From Hymenopellis radicata (lineage: Eukaryota > Basidiomycota > Agaricomycetes > Agaricales > Physalacriaceae), in contig JADNRX010000055.1 in the NCBI GenBank assembly GCA_015501595.1, forward strand, positions 1 through 64,000: a stretch of 64,000 nucleotides of DNA, in the 5' to 3' direction. Of this stretch, positions 1 through 11,534 are shown piece by piece. How positions within the stretch are numbered: position 1 is the stretch's first letter; every line of letters starts with the position of its first letter. The translations under genes were made by a program, and so were the position numbers. Under the pieces are notes generated by a model, which searched no databases, was not told the origin of the DNA, and worked only from the letters and a program-made list of their open reading frames with translations.

Positions 1-2966
1 TCGGCGTTGGAGTGGAATAGGCAGACGATTCGGGAAAGGCAACAGGCACTGATGCGGAGATCGCAGCAGAACTCGCTGTAAAGGCTGAAGAGGGCGCGAC
101 TGAGCTCGACGCGACTTCGGTGCCGGACGGGGCTGCTGTGGTAGAAGATGTCGAGTTGGACAACACCGTGTAAGCAATGATCCTTTCAGCGGCTTTCTCT
201 GCCACCACTGCCACAATGGCCTTGAGAAATATTAGGGATTGTGCAGAGAGGAGCACGCCATTATGTTTACCTGAGTATTACCAGTAGGGAGATCTGGATG
301 GATAGAGGCGTCGGCAATGAACTACGAGAAACTCGAGTTAGTATGACCCAATGCCTATGCTACTGACTTGTCTTACCAAGTTATCAGTTCCCCATACCCT
401 AGTGTCAGTGTCTACAACGGAGCTACCGTCATTGGATTCACCCATGAGACAAGACGCGACCCAGTGCGATCCAGTCGTCAGTGAATCGAGAATGCTCTCG
501 GCGGTCACATTGTCTCCGGACACGGAAAGATCAGAGTCTGCATCGATGTAACCGAGCAGGGTGTTCAAAAACGTTGTGATGGTTTCCTTGTCATCATCGG
601 TGGTAAGCCATGGCTGGACAGTCAGCTCCGTGTTACCGCTAGCGGTGATGCCCAGCGAGCCCGACGAAGTAAGTCCATGAGTGAGATAGACTTTGATGGT
701 GAAGACACCATCCGCGCTGTAAGGCTCGTGAGATGCTAGTTCAATCGCGCTCAAGATATAATCTACCTAGGAGCAACAGTGCCTTGAATATAACGAGTCG
801 AGTTGCCAGTATCCACAGACGTCCAGAAGTTGAGACGCTGGCCTATACACATCACCGATGAGAGGGCGCGAGTGAGTTTTAGGGTGGTGTGGCGTACCAG
901 ATTGTGAAAGAATTCCAGAGCCAGACGTGTCGTACAATTCCGTGTCGGTGGAGTTGGCATCGGCGGAATTGACAGTAGAGAAATCGTACGCGTCGAATCC
1001 AGCAGCCGAGTTGACCTTCATGCTAAAGATTGGATGATCCTTAATCACTTTCCCGACAGGCAGTTCGATCCATTCGCGCTCCTCCGGCAGTGTGATCGCC
1101 GTAGAACCAGATTGCACGATGAAAATCTGGTCAGAAGGGCCGATACCCGAGTTGAAGAGTAGTCGAGGCGTAGATAACTAGCCATCCAATTAGCCGTTGC
1201 TTATGGAATATGAGCTGTGCTTACCGCGCCTGCTGCAAGGACAACCTTTCCGCCTGCGTTAAGATTGATAATTTCACGCGTAGAATTAGTTTCGATCTCA
1301 ACGCCAGTAATCGTCGAGCCAGTACGAACGACGCGGGTAACTTTAGTGTCCAGCATCAGCTCAAAGTTATCCATAGACTGCGCCAGAGGAAGGTATGTCC
1401 TGACTGGACCCGCCCGCTGCGAGTCTTGAATATTCCAAGGTGGATGAGAGTACACATTGTGCTTCTCCTCGGGGCTGGCGACAGCATCAACTTCTGTCCA
1501 CGAGTTGTTGGCGAGGAGAGTCGACATAATATCATAGACGGCGGTATCGTAGTACTGCCCGTCTGCGCTTGGCAGAGTGGTGCCAGGATTACGCTCATAC
1601 AGCTTATCAGCAGATGCAGAAACATTGTCCCAGCTCCATCCTGAATTGAAAAGCGCATTAGTTGCGTTTGAGTCTAACTTTAGCTAAACTTACCTGCAGG
1701 CCAGTTTTCAAAGTCCGCCGATTGTGGTTTGACCCACATGAGGGCATTCACCATAGAGCCACCGCCCAGCACACAACCAGCCTGCGAGGCGGTGTCAGTG
1801 CAATAGTAACTAGTATCGCTCAGTGAGGAAAGCAGGTATCCATTGGCAGGTAGATCGAAGATGGTGACCGTGTCATTCCACGGCATCGTGCGTTCTCCGC
1901 CAGATGAGAATAGAGAGGCAGTCCCACGCTCAATCAAGAGGACACTAGATCCCGCCTCAGCCATACGTTCGGCCACTACGGTATTATTAGGGCATGACCA
2001 ATGCTAAAAGCAGAATGTCATACCTATAATACCAGCGATACCGCCACCAACGACGATAGCATCTGAGAAACGTGAGAAGTAATCTTTGGTACACAGAGAA
2101 TGCTAACCATAAGTCGAGTTCCCAGTGACAGTCGGCTCAGGTGCAGACGAGGTCGTGGTGACAGACGCAGAGGAGAGCCTGAAGTCGTAGCATTACCAGA
2201 ATCTCCTCCGGTAGACTCAACGGCGAGGGCGGCCCAAGTATCATAATCAGCAGACTGGGCGGAGGCCACAGAAACACCAAATTCTCCGAAACCAGAACTG
2301 TGATACGTCAAGTCGCTCGCGGCATCGGAAACGTCAGTGGGGCTTGTGCTCGCGTACGCGTAGCCAAGCACCGCAGTCGTATCGGAGGCCGAGAATGTGA
2401 GAGAATCACCAGTGATACAGCCGCCACAAAGGTAGGTCAAGGAGACATGCGTGTCGTTCACGTAGGTGCCATCAGGTATTGTGGACAGAGTGACCGTAGC
2501 ATTGCCGGAGTAGACGGCAGGTGTGGCGTACGCGCTGTGAAAAGTAATAGATGAAATTCAGCATTGAGAGAATAGAATTATGTACGCACCTGGCCTCCCG
2601 GAAGGAGGTCATAACTTCATCGCCGTTGCCCCACATCACCAATAAAAGCGTGCTCGTCATGGTTCCGCCCAAACTAATGCCTCCCCATCCTTCGCCATCG
2701 GTCAACGGAAGCAACTGCAAATTGACGTGAGTGAAGGACTGGTGGTAGAGATGGGGACGACAAACAATCTGCCCGATGAAGTCTGTGCCTATCGTTCCGG
2801 GAAATGCAAAACCGGCGACGAGACCAGAATCGTCCTGAAGCGCCTGGAAGGATATCCCAGTGATCGAGTCCGTGTACGCAGAAGAGAGCTGACCAGCAGC
2901 TCCTCCAATGCCGTATATAAGTGTACATGAAGCCGCAATGGCGCGCGACAAACGCGTAGAAAGCAT
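1..2966 (-). CDS. cdh: Cellobiose dehydrogenase (haem-flavin), 3' end off the window
   Basis: Secreted oxidoreductase that oxidises cellobiose at FAD and passes electrons through a b-type cytochrome, classically to lytic polysaccharide monooxygenases. The ATG at 2966 starts a signal peptide (MLSTRLSRAIAASC...), then the cytochrome domain with the expected haem Met (SLGGTMTSTLLL) and His (DLTYHSSGFGEFG). A Ser/Thr-rich linker leads into a GMC flavodomain: VVGGGIAGII, LLIERG, CVLGGGSMVNAL, and the catalytic His and Asn in GSHWVAS and PTGNTQ. Exons seen: 2766-2966, 2590-2714, 2108-2534, 2024-2062, 1694-1975, 1225-1640, 898-1177, 767-842, 377-749, 271-321, <1-220. After the usual flavodomain end the last exon runs on as a Ser/Thr/Ala-rich tail. 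Two oddities: the linker changes frame near 2175-2185, and only 17 nt (750-766) separate two exons. The family call is firm; whether the gene is intact is not. Confidence 0.9.
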
Positions 2967-3978
2967 GGTAGAGTCCGACGCCGGAAATAACGAAAGGAAG
3001 CTCTCCAAGAGAGTGAAGGAAAGTGGATACTTGAACGAACGAGTGCAGACTGGTAAATTTGCATGTCTTGGATGCCTCTAGATTTATATGGCGGACCTGC
3101 CGCCTCGCGCGTCCCGGTCGTAACAATGTGCGAGTATGAAATTGTTACCAAGACGAACTTGCGACGAAGCGGAAGAACACAGAGTGGGACGCTCGTCAGG
3201 AACAGAGACCCAATTCAGAACGTTTCTCCAGACTCCGAGCCTCGACGCGATATATGTCCCAGACATGATTGGTGGTTCAGTCGCCAAGGACGAAATGCCG
3301 GTTGCTGGAACCAATCACAATGCTGCGCTTTCCCAAGAGCGTGAAGATCTGTGAGGAGATCCTGGAATGTGAAGGCAAATTTCGGACGAAGTCAAGCAAG
3401 TCATGTAGTCGCTAAATAGACAGAGAATATGACCGACAACGACAGCATTAAGAAAAAGAACTACAGAGCACACAGCCACAATGGCTGCTTGCCGCTCTCG
3501 GCACGTCATCATTTTTCCTTTCTGCTCCATGCATGATGTACTGTAGTTCACGCTTTGATCTTCAACGTGTAAATGCTCTCGAATTGCTTATTGTAATACT
3601 ACGGTTAAACTGCCAGAAAGCAGCAGAATGTCCTCACATGCTTTTATGAGGACGTGGTCCCAAATTAACCGAGCACCTCATCATCCTCAACGCCACTCAA
3701 GATAAGGCGAGCCATGCTGAACCATCATTGTCGTGAGTTCTATTCCCATGTTCGCATCTAAAATTGTGCTCAGCGGTGCTAGGATGCCCGTCGGGACTAT
3801 AATAATATCACTATCCATACTTGACAGCCTTCCGAAGGCCCCGCTCACTCACTACACTCTCCGCGCCGAGTAACCGTCTCCGCGAGATTTCCACGACTAG
3901 ATAACGACTGTTCACGAGTCCTTGATTCCGTGTGGCTTACAGAGCTCATAAGGCTTGAGCTCCCATGTCAGCTCAAGC
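2967..3978. other. Divergent intergenic region between cdh and the OPT transporter
   Basis: About 1 kb separating two divergently transcribed genes. Short open frames on both strands here (for example 3063-3344 and 3315-3551) show no recognisable domain and no consistent splicing. I see no gene; the stretch presumably holds both promoters. Confidence 0.5.
3082..3088 (-). promoter_or_regulatory. Possible TATA box of the cellobiose dehydrogenase gene
   Basis: TATAAAT reads on the minus strand about 115 bases upstream of the ATG at 2966. It is the only clear TATA-like element in the near upstream region. Position and sequence fit a regulated secreted-enzyme gene, but a 7-base AT word can occur by chance. 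Confidence 0.35.
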
Positions 3979-6900
3979 ATGGAATCCCCTCCGGCTAGTA
4001 ACCCTGTCGAGCAGGACATCGTTCAAGTCAAGCGCGGCAGCACTCTTGACGAGAAATCGGAGATGATATCGCTGTCCTCGAATATCAAGGCGATGTCTAC
4101 GATGACCTTCGTGAAATCGATCTTGGCGAGGATGGAAAAGAAAGACCTATTGGTAGGCACGATTCCGGATGTTATATATCTCTCTCATCCTTTGTCTTCA
4201 GAAACAGACATGGATGTAGCTACGAGGCTTATCTCTTTAGATGACGATCCGACTCTTCAGGCCTTCACTTTTCGAATGTGGTTCCTCGGTATTGGACTGG
4301 CTTGTTTTGGCTCTGTGCTCGGTCAGATTTTTGTACGTTTATTCATTCTTGCCTAGATGCTAAAGTTCACGCTTCCAAGTACTTCCGTCCTCAAACGATA
4401 TCTGTCAGCCCTCTGTTCCTTCAAATTCTGTCCTATCTCTTAGGTGTTGCGTTGGAACAAATCATCCCAGGGCCTGGCCATCCGCTCGATAAGTTCAAGA
4501 TGACTGACAACGCGTTTTGGAGATTCATGAATCCCGGTCCATTCAGTGAGATCATCTTCGGCATCGAAGAAGTCAGCTAAGGGTAATGCCCAGATATCAA
4601 GGAACATGTTGCCATTACTATTCTATCATCTACGGCAGCGGGGTCAGCGCTTGCGATTAGCATATTTGCTGCGGACGATCTTTACTATGGGATTCAGGTA
4701 ACCTCTTTCCAGGCTCACTGTTTAACGTTTAACGCTCAATTTTGTTCAAAGCCCAACGTTGGCGTTGGCATTTTCACATTGATCGGCTCTCAACTGATCG
4801 GTTATGGTCTGGGAGGAATTATGCGCTCGTTCGTCGTATACCCGACGTACATTGTGTTTCCCAACCTGCTACCCACCGTGCAGCTCTTCGATGCACTTCA
4901 TCGCGGGAAAAAGATGTTTTCTGCAGAAGAAGCGCGTGAAGTTCTTCTGGACTATCTTTGCTGCAATCTTCGTCTGGGAGTGGTTCCCCGAATACATTGC
5001 TCCGACTCTCACAGGCATCAGCGTGTTCTGCCTCGCGAACAGACACAGTCCTTGGTTTACGCGTATATTTGGTAAGAAAACTTGAATTTGGCAGGTCTTC
5101 AGTATTGTCAATGTCTTAACTGTATACGTAGGTGGCGCAGCGGGAAACGAAGGCTTGGGGATGTTCGCCTTCTGTTTCGACTGGAATTATGTTGGATCTG
5201 GAGGTGGAAGTCTAGGCGCACTGTAATATTCTCGCGTATCTTTACACTGGCACCCTTGGGCTCATCGCTATTCAAGCTTCACCCCCATCTCAACACAGTT
5301 GTCACTTTACTTCGGAACCATGATATGCATGTGAGTGTTCAAACCATGGCTCCCGCCTGCACCGTTCACATCTTGTCTTAGAATCGCTTTCTGTGCTTGC
5401 TACGCACGAAACACGTTCAACGGTCAAAATTTTCCGTTTTTATCCCAAGCCCTATTCTATGAGAACGGGAGTTTGTATGACCAATTGAGCATTCTGGATG
5501 ACAACTTCCGGTTAGATGAAGCAAAGCTCGACGTCGTTGTAAGTTACTTCGATAGGTAGTCACTTCGTGTCATATACTTACGCCACATCCAGGGTCTACC
5601 TTGGTTTGCCAGCTCACAAGTCCTCACCAAGATCGGTAGCAACCTTGCCATTGGAGCCACCATCACGCATGTCGTTATATGGTACGGGAAGGGCATTCTT
5701 CAAGTTATTCGGCAATACAGGGTGTGTCACCTCCAGTCAGTTTCCCCCCATCTTACATGATTGACAGGCCGGAGAAAACTACGATCCCCACCTTGCAAAG
5801 ATGAAGGTTTATCCTGAAGTGCCAATGTGGTGGTATATTGCTGTTTTCTTCGGTAGCCTGGCAATGGCTATGGCCACCATTTACACGGGGCACTCTGGTC
5901 TGCCATGGTGGGGCCTAATAGTCGGTAGTATCATTTTGCTCCAATACTTGCGCTGCCACTAACGGCCGTTAGCTATCATCCTGTCGGCGATCTTCCTACC
6001 TTTTGTTGTCACGGTTTATGCGATTACCGGTTTCGTTCCTGATATCCAGAGCTTAATTCAGGTGCGACTCGATCTTCAATCAACGTTGGACGCGTTCTAA
6101 ACTCATTCCAGATTCTCGGAGCGTCAATGATGCCTGGAAGCCCACAGACAAATATGTACTTCACTCTATATGGATCCAACACGCTTCAGCAGGCTCTCGG
6201 ATTGATACGGGATCTCAAGATGGGTCAATATACGAAACTGCCTCCTCGTGTCACGTTTGCTGTCCAATCGTGTGGCGCAGTTGTCGTACGTGCATGTCTG
6301 ATGTAGTCAACGTGCCCGAGCTCACCACGCGGCTAGGGAGGGCTTCTCAACTATGTCATCATGAAGGTAATTGTGACAGCCCATCGCGAGATCTTGCTCG
6401 ATGTTCAAGGCGACAACGTTGTAAGTGCATGATGAACGTCAGTTCAGCCAGAGAATGACGTGTCTCACGACACACTCAGTGGTCCGGCCAACAAGTCCAG
6501 TCCTTCAATAGTGACGCTGTGTCTTGGGGTGCTCTCGGCAACCACCTGTACACTCCTTCTGGACGATATGGCGTACGTCGTCATCTGCGCAATTTAGGAG
6601 TCGTGCTCATTTATTTGACGCTACCAGATTGTCCCCTTCTCAATCATCATCGGATTGGCAGTCCCAATTCCTTTCTGGATCATTCACCAGAAGTTCCCGA
6701 AGCTGGGTGCCAATCATGTCGTCACGCCCATTCTCTGCTGTGAGAGTCTACCTTTTTGCCCCCCAGTGTTCTGGTACTCACCTTCCTCAGGGACCCTCGG
6801 CTACTTGAGCGTTGGTATCAACACCTCAGTCTTCACCACCTTCTGTCTGGCTGTGTTCTCGCAATATTATCTTCGCCGTTACCGGCCCAGATGGTTCCGT

Positions 6901-7108
6901 AAATACAACTTCCTCTTGTCCGCCGCGCTCGATGGAGGCACACAAGTCATGGTCTTCGTGTTCACTTTCGCTGTAGGCGGCGGCTCAGGAACAGTCATAA
7001 ACATGCCGAATTGGGCTTTGGTACGTTCATATGAATTTTAATCAATGAAACTGACATTCGCTCCAGAATCCGAAAGGAAATCCCGACTACTGTCAACGAC
7101 TTACGTGA
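3979..7108 (+). CDS. OPT-family oligopeptide transporter, with a probable one-base frame break
   Basis: Proton-coupled transporter of small peptides in the fungal plasma membrane, OPT family. Spliced exons give a many-helix membrane protein with OPT hallmarks: SLDDDPTLQAFTFRMWFLG at the N-terminus, QPNVGVGIFTLIGSQLIGYG, WEWFPEYIAPTLTGISVFC, YVGSGGGSLGAL, ARNTFNGQNFPFLSQALF, and the C-terminal NMPNWALNPKGNPDYC. The start is ATG 3979; the in-frame codon at 3955 is only TTG. At least ten short introns are evident. Near 4907-4925 the frame must shift by one base to join LPTVQLFDALHRGK to QKKRVKFFWTIF. A 49-nt intron from a GT at 4878 would also restore frame, but it would remove the conserved VQLFDALHRG segment, so an indel is more likely. 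The gene ends in TGA shortly before an (ATGA)4 run. Confidence 0.88.
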
Positions 7109-7136
7109 CGTACGCATTGGAAGTGGGAAGTACTTA

Positions 7137-7152
7137 ATGAATGAATGAATGA
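7137..7152. repeat. (ATGA)4 microsatellite
   Basis: Four perfect ATGA units directly downstream of the OPT stop codon, probably in its 3' untranslated region. Length polymorphism between strains would be expected. Confidence 0.8.
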
Positions 7153-7232
7153 AGATGTAACGGTACACAAAATTGTACATGTGGATGGGAGGCTATCGAA
7201 TGAGGTAAGAAATGAAAATGTGCATGTCATTG

Positions 7233-9635
7233 TCAATCGTTCGAGAAGAGTGAAATCGGCCTGTTGAATGAAGCAGGCGGGGAAGCGAAACCTCCATATC
7301 CGCCGAAGCTTCCTATTGGCGAGGTCGAACGTGAGCGGTGCTCCGGTGCATGCCCGTTAGCCATGGCCGGAGGTGAATTTGTGCGATCCGAACCCAATGA
7401 CTGGAGTTGTGGTATGGGAGAAAAGAACGCGTTATGCGAATCCGGTACAAAACTTCCCGGGAGCCCGTTATCTAGCGGTGCTGGATTATTTCCGGCGAGT
7501 TGGAAAGCTTCCTCCACTGTCGCTGGCACCGTTACATGTGTGCCTTCGTCGGGAAGCGGAGGTAAAGGATGTTCTGCTGCTTCAGGTGTCAGCAGTACAG
7601 GGTTTAGTACAGGGTCCGTAGGTGGATTAGAAGGGGGCTGTGACTGTACGAAATCAGGCTGTGAATCTTTTTGTGGTTTGAGGCAGACTTACGGGAGGTT
7701 CAATCAGGATATCGACTCCAGGACTGGAATATGATCGATTGAATTGTCGGCGCAGCCAGGCGATTGGCGTCTTGGTTCGTCGCGGAGGTGAAACGGGCGG
7801 CGGAGATGGGGATTGCGTCCTTACTGTCGGAGGAGCGGGTGAGGGCCTGCCATTACTCACGGGCCCTGGGGACACAATAGGGCGATATATGGGTGTCGGA
7901 GTACGCCTAGGGGAAACGAGGTTTTGGCCATTGATCGCTACAGCCAAGGGTACGGGTTGAACAATCTGACGCTCGCCGACCTGCGAAGGTGTCGTAGAAC
8001 GCAAAGGACCTCGCGGGGACGACTGAGGCTAATTCAAAGGGAAATGAGTATTATGTCACTGGGGTCATTGAATGGAAGGTTTGACATGAAGGAAGATTAA
8101 AGTACATACTACGAAACGACAGAGGTACATACCGGAGCATAGATTTGGAGTGGTGCACGCACGTTCCCGTTAACCTGTCGCGGATTTGCTGAAGTGTTAG
8201 ATACTTGCGGCGATGGTGTACTGTCTGAATTCCGACTACGCCATTCCTGCACGATTCTCTGTGTTGGGGTTGTTTGCAGAGAAATAGGAGGGGGAGGGTC
8301 CTGAGGCTTCAGCATCGCATACTGTGACAATGGAGTCGACGCTCTGGTTGACGTTGCTTGCGCCCTAACAGTACCGTTTGGTGGCCCATATATGTTTAGG
8401 TTTGTGGGAAGCGGTGGAACTGGTGGAACCTGCTCTGGGCTACGGATGGGCTGTATCATCTCAGGTGAAGACGGGACCTGACGCCGTTGCACCTGCGATG
8501 ACAGAGATTTAGATCGGTTTCTGCCAGTGCTTCCTTCTGCGTGAAGACCAGAAAGCTGACCACTATCGGTGCGATGTGGTGAAGACGAAGCCACATTATT
8601 CCTCGGCGGAACTTGAAAGGGCTGCGATGATTGCCTTTTACGACCGGTTCGAACGTATTCTTCATGTAGCTGTGGCGGAGTTGAGGCAGCTCTTGATACT
8701 TCTTCTCTACGGGGAAGTGTAGTACTGGGCTCGCGCTGCGAAGACGTCCCGGTTCTACCCGATTTGTTCAAGTTCATTTTCCGAGTTGAGGAATTGGACA
8801 CGTACTGCATGACCGCCGCCATCGGGTTCGGGTACACGGGGACTCGTATTCTCTCCTCCCTCTGATCGTGTTTAGCAAGCACCGATTCAGTAACACTAGA
8901 GCTCCTAGATCCGAAGACACGTTGATATAAGAACTTAGAATCGATGATTGGTACAAGCCGTACCTGCCCGCGTTTGACGGCGTTCTTCGTGTCTCTTTAG
9001 TCGCCGTCAAAGTACTTCTGTGGACAGCCCTCCCAAGCCCGAGACCTTCTTGATACCCAGCGTTATATCCCATCTCTCTCGCCTCCTCAACACAACGCTG
9101 GAGCACAAGTCGTCTCGCTGTAGCGCGATCCTTTGCAGCCTGCGCCTCCGCTTCCATGCGTTGTTGGTCGAGACTGAGGATGACCTGCTGGGCCCTTTGA
9201 ATCTCCTGGCGTGCGTGTAGCAGCTGGGTCTTCTGAACCTCTAAAGACGAGCGAGCTTCAGAAAGCTGATCATGGAAGCCGGTCTGAATCCTGTGGACCC
9301 TTTCCATCATCTCGACCTCGTATCGGAGTGTCTGAGCGACATCTGGCGCGTCGTAAATGTTTGGTTCTTCTTCTGCGCTCGTTGAATGAGGAAATATGAC
9401 TTCCTGACGAGGTCGGCTCTGCGGGACGTTTTTATGACGCCGCCGTTTCGGTAAAACATGTTTAAGATTGTCAAGTATGATTCTGGATGTCGAGTCCGGC
9501 GACGAATCTGGCTCTTCTGGCAAATGTGGCGGATAATATGGGGCTCTAGGAGGACGAGATTAGCTACAAACGCCTCAAAGTTAAAAATCGTATGACTGAC
9601 CCCGTTGACATTTCGGAATGGGAAAAGACGTCCAT
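7233..9635 (-). CDS. Unrecognised 716-residue disordered protein with an N-terminal coiled coil
   Basis: Five exons join in frame without any correction: 9601-9635, 8964-9545, 8133-8904, 7693-8028 and 7233-7658, giving 717 codons including the stop. The start MDVFSHSEMSTG lies in a 35-base first exon. Residues roughly 90-190 are charged and Gln/Glu-rich with heptad-like spacing (a probable coiled coil), ending in the distinctive EEAREMGYNAGYQEGLGLG. The rest is rich in Pro, Ser, Thr and Arg with polyproline runs (PPPPIS, PSPPPVSPPRR), so it is probably disordered and possibly an SH3/WW ligand or scaffold. I recognise no named domain and give no function. The intron at 7659-7692 is only 34 nt. 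It is transcribed divergently from the MYND gene. Confidence 0.8.
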
Positions 9636-10234
9636 TGAGTTATATCTGATGTGAAGAAGGAAGCGCGAGGGATGTATTGAAGAAGAACAGAAAAGAACAA
9701 ATGCCGATCCCTACAGCCGGTTTACAGCTGTCTGACACCAGGCGATTCCCTTCATTCTTGTCACATATACACGGTGGTTATGAAGGAAGCACGAAAGCAC
9801 GAGTAAGGTGCAGAAGAGATAGATGCCGGTCAAGATGGGGAAAAGAAAGGTTTCCGGCGGTCCTCAACACGTGTTGGGTGCATGTTATACTTGTCCCAAG
9901 ATAAGTCAGCATGACCCTTCTATCTAGGAGATGGGAATCAGATACGCAGTGCCTTCCGCGGCGTGGAAAATCGAGGCTCTCCAATTATAAGCTCCCGTTC
10001 TGTACTATCTTGCTGTTGTAGGTGTGCATGTGAGCTAGGCAGGTGCGGCCAAGGAGGAGAAGACACATGTTCCAAACACGTTTTGTGCTGGAAGCATTGC
10101 GCGGACATGCAAGTCGAAGACAGCGAAGACATGTCCAGCTCCAAGTCCTCAGTCAAGGTTTAGCCAAGTGGCGCTAGTTCAAAAGACGATCACACGTGTC
10201 ACTGAGTGGTGTGACATTGACAACGTCGACTACG
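9636..10234. other. Divergent intergenic region
   Basis: About 600 bases between two divergent starts. Short overlapping open frames (9677-9904, 9938-10156, 9963-10163) carry no recognisable motif and are not continued by plausible exons. Presumed shared promoter region; nothing else is supported. Confidence 0.5.
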
Positions 10235-11461
10235 ATGAGCGCGACGCATGTATACACGCATGAGCCTAATCCGAGAATGGCAGGCTGCGCGCTGCAGCTG
10301 CTCGAGATTCCCCCGCACATCGTCGAGAACATCCGTGATCTGGTCTTTGAAACAGACAGTAGCCGCAGCCTCCCTACCGACGTCGAGCGATGGTATCGCG
10401 CTCGGGGCAGCGTAGCGGACCAAGGGAAACGCGCCGTCGCCTGGAAGACAGGCAAAATGTTCCAACCAGACAATCTCTTTTTCCGGACGGTGGACACGGG
10501 CAGACTGCTTCCCATGGCGCTTGCCGACTTTCGCGTTCAGTTGTACGCGGTCGAGTCACACTGGGTGTTCGTGGAGACCCAGAAACCCAAGGACCAGTTT
10601 GCGCAAGAGACTGTCGTTGCACTGGTGGGCTTCATATACATGCACGCGTGTCCTGTTCACTGTTGGTAGATGCATGGTCTCGTGCTTCTGCGGAACGTAC
10701 ATGACTACGGTGGCGCAGACATGCCCATCATCATCGTCAACTGGCAGACTCCTATTGTTGAGGCCGCATTGGACTACTGGGTCGAATCCAGCAAGAATCA
10801 GTGGTCCGAAGCGGAGCGCGCGAAGCAGTGTGCGTAGTACATCTCTGCCTACGTCTCCCATCTGCTCATTGGTTCGTGCCCAGTCTGCAAAGTCGCGTCG
10901 ATGCATCCTGGCCTGAATCCGTGTCTCTACCAGGTCGACCGTTGTGTTCGATCCTTGCTTCGTGGTGATGACCCAGATGTCGGTTACGTCGCGCCAGTCA
11001 TCGGTTTTTATCAGTTCCACAAGGACGGTACTTAGTTTTCTCTCGAGTACAACCCACCAATATGCTCATTCAGACTTCAGGCAAATGCTTCCCTCTGTTT
11101 ACGCGCGCCTCTCATGCCCTTCCTGGACTTGAGAGTTTCCCTACAACATGCGGAGCGCCCCAGTGCGATGAACCTGACTGCGGGTATTGGAACATGAAGG
11201 CAGCCCGTAGTCTACATTCCCCTAGTCCCATGGTCGGCAAGCCAAGCAGAAAAGACGATCGCGTTGTGTGCAACCTCTGGGGCTGCGAAGTTCAGCACAC
11301 CGAAACGACTAAATTGCAACAATGTATCAAATGCAAAGAAGTCCTCTACTGTAGTCGCCCACATCAGGCAAGTCCCACTGAACAAGACAGACCGTCTCTA
11401 ACCATCCATACAGTCCCTGGATTGGGATGTGCACAAACGCGTGTGTGAGAAGAAAACCTAA
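10235..11461 (+). CDS. MYND-type zinc-finger protein
   Basis: Predicted 339-residue protein from exons 10235-10624, 10670-10829, 10893-11027, 11081-11367 and 11414-11461 (340 codons). The C-terminus carries a MYND finger: paired Cys in VCNLWGCEVQ, then CIKCKEVLYC, and the closing HQSLDWDVHKRVC. MYND fingers bind proline-rich peptides, so this may be an adaptor. The upstream 250 residues are not a domain I know; a Cys-rich CGAPQCDEPDCGYWN lies just before the finger. The last intron (11368-11413) starts with GC (CAG|gcaagt) and ends AG, and using it is what completes the finger. The start chosen is ATG 10235; the frame is open a little further upstream but without another ATG. Confidence 0.82.
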
Positions 11462-11534
11462 ACGCATCGTCATTTTACAACCAATTATTATTCGCGAATC
11501 TACAGATATATCATAGCACAGGTGGCAATCAACC

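Noticed and set aside
1..173. Plus-strand open end of a gene stopping at 173
   Set aside because: The minus strand over the same bases reads as the Ser/Thr-rich tail of cellobiose dehydrogenase, joined by two good introns to the rest of that gene; the plus-strand frame is its shadow.
10556..11020. 154-residue minus-strand frame
   Set aside because: It lies antisense to MYND-gene exons and introns that join cleanly; no recognisable motif.
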